Shown one piece after another: positions 59,126-64,000 of a DNA stretch of 64,000 nucleotides. Each line of letters opens with the position of its first letter. Within the stretch, counting starts at the first letter, position 1. The stretch is taken from assembly GCF_900108345.1 (NCBI RefSeq), contig NZ_FNVV01000014.1, positions 372,001-436,000 of the forward strand, written 5' to 3'. Source of the stretch: Bacteroides ndongoniae (GTDB lineage: Bacteria > Bacteroidota > Bacteroidia > Bacteroidales > Bacteroidaceae). The position numbers and the translations under genes were made by a program. The notes beneath the pieces were generated by a model that worked only from the letters and a program-made list of their open reading frames with translations, had not been told where the DNA came from and did not search any database.

Positions 59126-59656
59126 ATGGAAGTGATTCTTATCCGACATACCTCGGTAGATGTTCCCCCTGGGGTGTGCTATGGGCAGACCGACGTGCCT
59201 CTGAAGGCAACTTTCGAGCAGGAAGCGGCTGTCACGGCCGCAGGGCTGAAAGCGTTTCTGCCTTTCGACAAAGTGTATACCAGCCCGCTGACACGGTGCG
59301 TAAGGCTGGCTGCTTATTGCGGCTATCCCGACGCTACGCGCGACCGTCGTATTATGGAGATAAATTTCGGAGCCTGGGAGATGAAGCCGTTCCAGACGAA
59401 CGACGATCCCCGTCTGAAGGAATGGTATGCCGATTATCTGAACGTAGCCGCCACCGGAGGCGAATCCTTTGCCATGCAGTACCAGCGTGTCAGCCAGTTT
59501 CTGGACGAGCTGAAAAAGTCAGATTATCAGCGTGTTGCCATATTCGCTCATGGAGGCGTCCTTATCTGTGCGCAGATATATGCCGGGCTGGTGAAGCCGG
59601 AGGAGGCTTTCAGTGCTTTGACGCCTTATGGTGGAATCATCAGTATTGAAATATAA
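59126..59656 (+). CDS. cobC: Alpha-ribazole phosphatase, histidine phosphatase family
   Basis: 176 residues, phosphoglycerate-mutase-like: LIRHTSVD with the phosphorylated His8, the Arg of TSPLTRC, and the second catalytic His in IFAHGGV. In the cob context it dephosphorylates alpha-ribazole phosphate or cobalamin phosphate. Last of the four cob genes, 19 bases after cobS; the kinase-RapZ gene follows 21 bases later and could share the transcript. Confidence 0.88.
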   Translation: MEVILIRHTSVDVPPGVCYGQTDVPLKATFEQEAAVTAAGLKAFLPFDKVYTSPLTRCVRLAAYCGYPDATRDRRIMEINFGAWEMKPFQTNDDPRLKEWYADYLNVAATGGESFAMQYQRVSQFLDELKKSDYQRVAIFAHGGVLICAQIYAGLVKPEEAFSALTPYGGIISIEI

Positions 59657-59677
59657 TGATAGAATAAAAAGACATTT

Positions 59678-61090
59678 ATGATACCAGAAGAGCTTAGAGA
59701 ACTTTATAGAAACCATACCGGACAGGATCCGGAAGAAATTGTCAGACTGACGCCGGCGGGTTCCAACCGTCGGTACTTCCGTCTGAAGGGAGTGACAGAT
59801 TTAATCGGAGTCGAAGGCGAATCGGTCGACGAAAACAAGGCTTTCCTTTATCTGGACGGGCATTTTCAATCCAAAGGGTTGCCGGTGCCCAAAGTCGTAG
59901 CCCGGTCGGAAGACGGCCGGTTTTATCTGCAGGACGATTTGGGCGACGTCCTTCTGTTCGATGCCATCGGGCAGGGACGCAGCACCGGGGTGTTCTCCGA
60001 AAGGGAGAAAGACCTGTTGCGACAGACCATCCGTCTGCTTCCCGACTTTCAGTTTGCCGGAGCCGACGGGCTGGATTTCTCCGAATGCTATCCGCAGGCG
60101 CAGTTCAACAGTCGCAGTGTCCTGTGGGACTTGAACTATTTCAAGTATTGTTTCCTGAAAGCTACCGGACTCGATTTTCAGGAAGACCGTCTGGAAGATG
60201 ATTTCCAGCAAATGAAGGAGGTGCTTTTGCAGGACAATACGCCTACCTTCATGTATCGCGATTTCCAGAGCCGCAATGTGATGATAAAAGACGGTGCTCC
60301 ATGGTTTATCGATTTTCAGGGAGGCCGTAAAGGACCGGTCTATTACGATGTGGCGTCTTTCCTGTGGCAGGCAAAGGCACGCTATCCGGAAGAACTCCGA
60401 CAGGAACTGATCCGGGAGTATCTGTCTGCAGCACAAAAGTATACGGCGATCAGCAAGCCGGATTTTCAGCATCGCTTGCGACATTTTGTATTGTTCCGCC
60501 TTTTGCAGGTCTTGGGGGCTTATGGCTTCCGGGGTTACTTTGAGAAAAAGGTACATTTTCTGGAGAGTGTGCCGTATGCCATAGACAGTTTGCGCCAGTT
60601 GCTTCGCGAGCCTTATCCGGAATATCCTTATTTGTGTGAGGTGTTGCGCCGGCTGACCGAACTGGACCAGTTTGTGGAGAAAAAATCACCGCTTGTTGTC
60701 ACTGTGACCAGTTTCTCGTATAAGAAAGGTATACCGGAAGATACGTCCGGCAATGGGGGCGGTTTTGTGTTCGATTGCCGGGCCGTCCACAATCCCGGAA
60801 AGTACGAACGCTATAAATCGCTGACCGGACTGGACGAACCGGTGATCCGTTTCCTGGAAGATGACGGAGAAATCACGGTCTTTCTGGAGCATGTGTATGC
60901 CTTGGTCGATGCTTCTGTCAAGCGTTATATGGAGCGTGGGTTTACCAGCCTTTCCGTTTCGTTCGGATGCACGGGCGGACAGCATCGTTCTGTTTACAGT
61001 GCACAGCATGTAGCCGAACATCTGCATCGGAAGTTTGGTGTGCAGGTGCGGCTCGTCCATCGGGAGCAGCATATATCCGTAAGTTTATAA
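59678..61090 (+). CDS. APH-type sugar kinase fused to a RapZ C-terminal domain
   Basis: 470 residues. Residues 20-320 are an aminoglycoside phosphotransferase-like kinase: YRDFQSRN (193-200) is the catalytic loop with Asp195 and Asn200, Tyr replacing the usual His, and IDFQGG (211-216) carries the metal-binding Asp212. Residues 341-470 match the C-terminal domain of RapZ, including VFDCRAVHNPGKY (364-376), LTGLDEPVI and GCTGGQHRSVY (430-440). The kinase half resembles AmgK, which makes sugar 1-phosphates from MurNAc/GlcNAc, and a MurU-like gene follows. The RapZ part in E. coli senses glucosamine-6-phosphate. Kinase substrate and sensor ligand here are inferred. Confidence 0.82.
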   Translation: MIPEELRELYRNHTGQDPEEIVRLTPAGSNRRYFRLKGVTDLIGVEGESVDENKAFLYLDGHFQSKGLPVPKVVARSEDGRFYLQDDLGDVLLFDAIGQGRSTGVFSEREKDLLRQTIRLLPDFQFAGADGLDFSECYPQAQFNSRSVLWDLNYFKYCFLKATGLDFQEDRLEDDFQQMKEVLLQDNTPTFMYRDFQSRNVMIKDGAPWFIDFQGGRKGPVYYDVASFLWQAKARYPEELRQELIREYLSAAQKYTAISKPDFQHRLRHFVLFRLLQVLGAYGFRGYFEKKVHFLESVPYAIDSLRQLLREPYPEYPYLCEVLRRLTELDQFVEKKSPLVVTVTSFSYKKGIPEDTSGNGGGFVFDCRAVHNPGKYERYKSLTGLDEPVIRFLEDDGEITVFLEHVYALVDASVKRYMERGFTSLSVSFGCTGGQHRSVYSAQHVAEHLHRKFGVQVRLVHREQHISVSL

Positions 61091-61123
61091 TCCGTTTTTT
61101 TGTTCAGTATAAGATTTGTAGTT

Positions 61124-61897
61124 ATGAAAGCCATGATTTTTGCAGCCGGACTGGGTACGCGGCTCCGTCCTTTGACCGATCATACGCCTAAGGCGCTTGT
61201 TCCGGTGGGCGGTAAACCGATGCTTCAGCGGGTTATCGAGAAACTGAAAGAGGCGGGATTCGATGACATTACCGTCAACATACACCACTTGGGTCAGCAG
61301 ATTATTGATTTTCTGGAGGCTCATCATCATTTTGGAGTGAACATACACATCAGCGACGAGCGGGATGAATTGCTCGACACCGGTGGAGGCATTCGGAAGG
61401 CCCGTCCGTTTTTAGAGGGTAGCGAACCGTTTCTGGTTCATAACGCTGATATTCTGTCCGATATCGATCTGGCCGGCTTCTATCGTGCCCATTGCAGTAG
61501 CGGAGCCGATGCCACCTTACTGGTCAGCCAGCGGCAAACTTCGCGTTATTTGCTGTTCGATGCCGAAAACCGGTTGCACGGTTGGATCAACAAAGCTACG
61601 GGCGAAGTAAAGCCGCAGGGGTTTGTCCCCGATCCGGATCGCTTTCTGGAGTATGCTTTTGGAGGTATTCATGTGATTTCCCCCACTCTTTTCCGATATA
61701 TGGAAGGACCTCAATGGAGCGGTAAGTTTTCCATTGTTCCTTTCTATCTGTCTGTTTGCGATAAGGTCAGGATACAAGGCTGTCCGCTTCAAGGTTTCCA
61801 CTGGTTCGACATTGGGAAACCTGAAACGCTGGCTAAGGCTGAGGCATTCTTACAAGAGGAAAAAAGTGGGTCAAATGAAGGAACGGTTTTCCTTTAG
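61124..61897 (+). CDS. MurU-like sugar-1-phosphate nucleotidyltransferase
   Basis: 257 residues from ATG 61124. Nucleotidyltransferase fold with AAGLGTRLRPLT (5-16 region), PKALVPVGGKPML, VHNADILSDID with the metal Asp, and a closing W-x-DIGKPE. The pattern fits MurU (MurNAc-1-phosphate uridylyltransferase) and its close relatives; mannose- or glucose-1-phosphate enzymes are alternatives. It starts 33 bases after the kinase-RapZ gene. Together they could turn recycled amino sugars directly into UDP-sugars for peptidoglycan. Confidence 0.82.
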   Translation: MKAMIFAAGLGTRLRPLTDHTPKALVPVGGKPMLQRVIEKLKEAGFDDITVNIHHLGQQIIDFLEAHHHFGVNIHISDERDELLDTGGGIRKARPFLEGSEPFLVHNADILSDIDLAGFYRAHCSSGADATLLVSQRQTSRYLLFDAENRLHGWINKATGEVKPQGFVPDPDRFLEYAFGGIHVISPTLFRYMEGPQWSGKFSIVPFYLSVCDKVRIQGCPLQGFHWFDIGKPETLAKAEAFLQEEKSGSNEGTVFL

Positions 61898-61927
61898 GCA
61901 CGGAATTTTGCGGATGATTATTCTTCT

Positions 61928-63298
61928 TTACGTCGTCGGCACATTACCAAGCTTCTCTTTCCGTTTCATCTCGGAAAGTACGCCGCATGTCAGTGGAATG
62001 GCAAGCAGAAAAGACAGCACGTCCGAGCAGGCTTGGCACATTTCAACTCCCTGCAAACCCAGAAAATGAGGCAATATGAAGATGAGAGGAATAAAGAAGA
62101 GTCCCTGACGGGCCGATGAAAGCAAAGTGGCGCGTACCGGTTTGCGGATGGTTTGCAGCATCATATTGCTGACGATGATCCACGAGCCTAACGGGAAGGT
62201 GATGAATTGCCACCGCAATGCCGCGGCACCCACAGCAATCACTGCCGGGTCGCCTTTGCGGAACAGTTCAACGATTTCTTCGGCGTAGCCTATGCCCGAT
62301 ACGGCGCAAACCAGCAGAAATACAAATCCTACTTTGACGCTGAACCAGAACCCCTGACGTACCCGGGCGTACAGACCGGCTCCGTAGTTGAAGCCGCAAA
62401 CCGGCTGGAATCCCTGTCCGAAACCTATCAGGAACGCATTGATGAACATAGCTATTCTGGTCACAATGGACATTCCGGCAATGGCGGCATCTCCATAGGC
62501 ACCTGCCGCAATATTCAGCAGGATGGTAGCTACGCAGGCAAGTCCCTGACGGGCCAGCGACGGACTTCCCCCACCGATGATTTCCTTAATAAAGGAGCGC
62601 GAAGGGGTGAAGTTGCTGAAACTGATACGTATATTCTCACCCCGGCGGCTCATGAAAAGCAGCAGGGTGAAGCTGCACATCTGGCTGATAACGGTGGCCC
62701 ATGCTGCTCCGGATATGCCCATGTCGAGTCCGAAGATCAGAATCGGATCCAATATGACATTGATGACGGCTCCGGTAACAATGCCTACCATGGCATACGA
62801 GGCATTTCCTTGAAAGCGTATCTGGTTGTTGAGTACTAACGACGAGGTCATGAAGGGAGCTCCTAACAGAACAATCCCCAGGTAGCGTTCGGTGTACGGC
62901 AAGATGGTCGGGGTCGATCCCAATGCCAGGGAAAGAGGAGTAAGCAGCAACAGGCCTACAACGGTCAGCATCGCTCCCATGAACAAGGCCAGGAAAAAAC
63001 CTGTAGCAGCCATCTTATGCGCATTGTCCAACTCTTTGGCTCCCAACTTGCGCGAGATGTAGTTGCCGGAGCCATGACCGAAGAAAAATCCTATGGCCTG
63101 TATGATGGACATGACCGAAAATACAATGCCTACTGCTGCCGTTGACTGCGTATTGATTTTCCCCACAAAGTAGGTATCTGCCATATTATAGAAAGAAGTG
63201 ACAAGCATACTGATAATTGTCGGTATGGCCAATGAGATAACTAAACGGGGAACGGAGGCCGTTGTCAGGTACGTATAATTGTCTTTTGAATGGTGCAT
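61928..63298 (-). CDS. MATE-family efflux transporter
   Basis: 456 residues from ATG 63298 (an in-frame TTG three codons upstream also exists). About twelve hydrophobic segments; typical phrases SLAIPTIISMLVTSFYNMADTYF near the start and GFGQGFQPVCGFNYGA in the second half mark the NorM/DinF-type MATE family. It exports drugs or metabolites using a Na or H gradient. Convergent with the MurU-like gene, 30 bases apart with no clear terminator between. Confidence 0.9.
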   Translation of the reverse strand: MHHSKDNYTYLTTASVPRLVISLAIPTIISMLVTSFYNMADTYFVGKINTQSTAAVGIVFSVMSIIQAIGFFFGHGSGNYISRKLGAKELDNAHKMAATGFFLALFMGAMLTVVGLLLLTPLSLALGSTPTILPYTERYLGIVLLGAPFMTSSLVLNNQIRFQGNASYAMVGIVTGAVINVILDPILIFGLDMGISGAAWATVISQMCSFTLLLFMSRRGENIRISFSNFTPSRSFIKEIIGGGSPSLARQGLACVATILLNIAAGAYGDAAIAGMSIVTRIAMFINAFLIGFGQGFQPVCGFNYGAGLYARVRQGFWFSVKVGFVFLLVCAVSGIGYAEEIVELFRKGDPAVIAVGAAALRWQFITFPLGSWIIVSNMMLQTIRKPVRATLLSSARQGLFFIPLIFILPHFLGLQGVEMCQACSDVLSFLLAIPLTCGVLSEMKRKEKLGNVPTT

Positions 63299-63311
63299 GA
63301 TATTCAAAATA

Positions 63312-64000
63312 CTATTTCAGTTGCTTTATTATCTTCAGCAAACCTTCTATGTTGTCGGTACAGATCACTTCCTTTCCGTGAACGTGTATGCCAAATTGGT
63401 TGCTGTTGTTTTCATCGGTATCAATATAGATATCGGTGAAGTGGCTATCGCCTTCAATGCCATTGCGTTGCAGTGCTTTCTGCACCATGGCATATCGTTG
63501 TCCGTGCCCTTTCAGTCCTATTTTCAAGGGACATTCGTAGTCTACCCTGAACAGTCCGGTCGCCGGTTCGAAAACAATGCCTTTGCGAACGAAAAATTGG
63601 TTCAGACTGCCATCCAGAGAGAGATCTTCCGGAGTTCCGATGACAACCCCTTTGTTCTTGTCCATCAGCCAGATCTTGTCTGCTATCTGCAGTGCCAGTT
63701 CCAGGTCGTGCGTGGACAGGAAAATGGTTTTGTTGGTCTGGCGGCTAAGCGTGTGCAGCAACTGCATCATTTCTACTTTACTGGGAAAATCCAGAAAGGC
63801 AGTCGGCTCATCCAGATAAATAATGGGGGTTTCCTGCGCCAGTGCTTTGGCTATCATGACTTTCTGCCGTTCGCCGTCGCTTAAGGTATGTACCATTCGG
63901 TGGGCCAGGTGTCTTATGCCTACCTGCCCGATAGCCTGTTCTACGATGGCCTTGTCTTCTTTGGACAATATTCCCCAAAAGCCAGTATAAGGACTGCGGC
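63312..64000 (-). CDS. ABC transporter ATP-binding protein, N-terminus outside window
   Basis: At least 229 residues; the frame is open to the window edge (RSPYTGFWGILS at the cut). Seen: signature LSDGERQK, Walker B IIYLDEPT, and STHD as the switch His. PYTGFWG before the signature is typical of iron-siderophore, heme or vitamin B12 importers (FecE/BtuD type). The last ~90 residues after the ATPase fold form an extra domain (VFEPATGLF to the end). The nearby cob genes make a B12 or corrinoid importer attractive, but this is a guess. The MATE gene starts 13 bases downstream and may be co-transcribed. Confidence 0.85.
   Translation of the reverse strand, partial: RSPYTGFWGILSKEDKAIVEQAIGQVGIRHLAHRMVHTLSDGERQKVMIAKALAQETPIIYLDEPTAFLDFPSKVEMMQLLHTLSRQTNKTIFLSTHDLELALQIADKIWLMDKNKGVVIGTPEDLSLDGSLNQFFVRKGIVFEPATGLFRVDYECPLKIGLKGHGQRYAMVQKALQRNGIEGDSHFTDIYIDTDENNSNQFGIHVHGKEVICTDNIEGLLKIIKQLK

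Overview
The window is a piece of a Bacteroidales chromosome, most likely Bacteroides or Phocaeicola (Bacteroidaceae). The support is the gene order rpmB-rpmG-DUF4295-ftsY-rimO, a complete Bacteroides aerotolerance (bat) operon, a fimbrillin (FimA/Mfa-like) locus with DUF3575 and DUF5119 partners, a class A2-type beta-lactamase, and repeated promoters of the Bacteroides form TTTG-N19/21-TAnnTTTG upstream of genes. The species cannot be fixed from the sequence alone. No insertion sequence, integrase, phage gene, rRNA or CRISPR array was recognised.

Layout. 1-5.4 kb: end of tsaD, pncC, ribosomal proteins L28 and L33, a 52-residue DUF4295 protein, ftsY, rimO, a small HU protein, and a fusion of an HU-like domain, one membrane segment and a LysM-like domain. 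5.6-14.1 kb: moxR, a DUF58 protein, a membrane protein and batA-E, closely packed on one strand. 14.2-16 kb: a small helix-turn-helix protein and a DUF2007-universal stress protein fusion. 16-20 kb (minus): a secreted TPR protein downstream of gyrA. 20.7-29.2 kb: clpC, htpG, exonuclease III, a patatin-type outer-membrane protein and two tandem tRNA-Arg(ACG). 29.4-35.5 kb: dapA, ligA (minus), trmD (plus), pyrD-pyrK and an XRE regulator (minus). 35.5-36.5 kb is a gene-free AT-rich stretch with a three-tier hairpin. 36.5-46.6 kb, mainly minus: holA, amn, an orphan HsdR_N-type nuclease (plus), a class A beta-lactamase, a zinc-ribbon coiled-coil protein with a Nif3-like partner, ppx-ppk, a MurG-like glycosyltransferase and an orphan HicB.

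47-53 kb is the accessory part: a visibly GC-richer fimbrillin cluster (DUF3575, DUF5119, three fimbrillin-like lipoproteins, one with GLUG repeats, then an HU-HIG protein), whose gaps hold 7-bp and 22-bp tandem repeats and palindromic repeats. 53-56.6 kb: a DUF1703 AAA/nuclease protein, proS and tRNA-Gly(CCC). 56.7-59.7 kb: the late cobalamin assembly set cobU-cobT-cobS-cobC. 59.7-61.9 kb: an APH-type sugar kinase fused to a RapZ C-terminal domain, followed by a MurU-like uridylyltransferase. The window ends with a MATE transporter and the start-truncated end of an ABC ATPase.

The most promising leads for undescribed biology are the kinase-RapZ_C fusion with MurU (a candidate self-sensing cell-wall sugar recycling module), the HU-membrane-LysM protein (a candidate chromosome-to-envelope link), and the heptamer repeats that punctuate the fimbrial island. 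All functions are read from sequence motifs and context; no database search was run.
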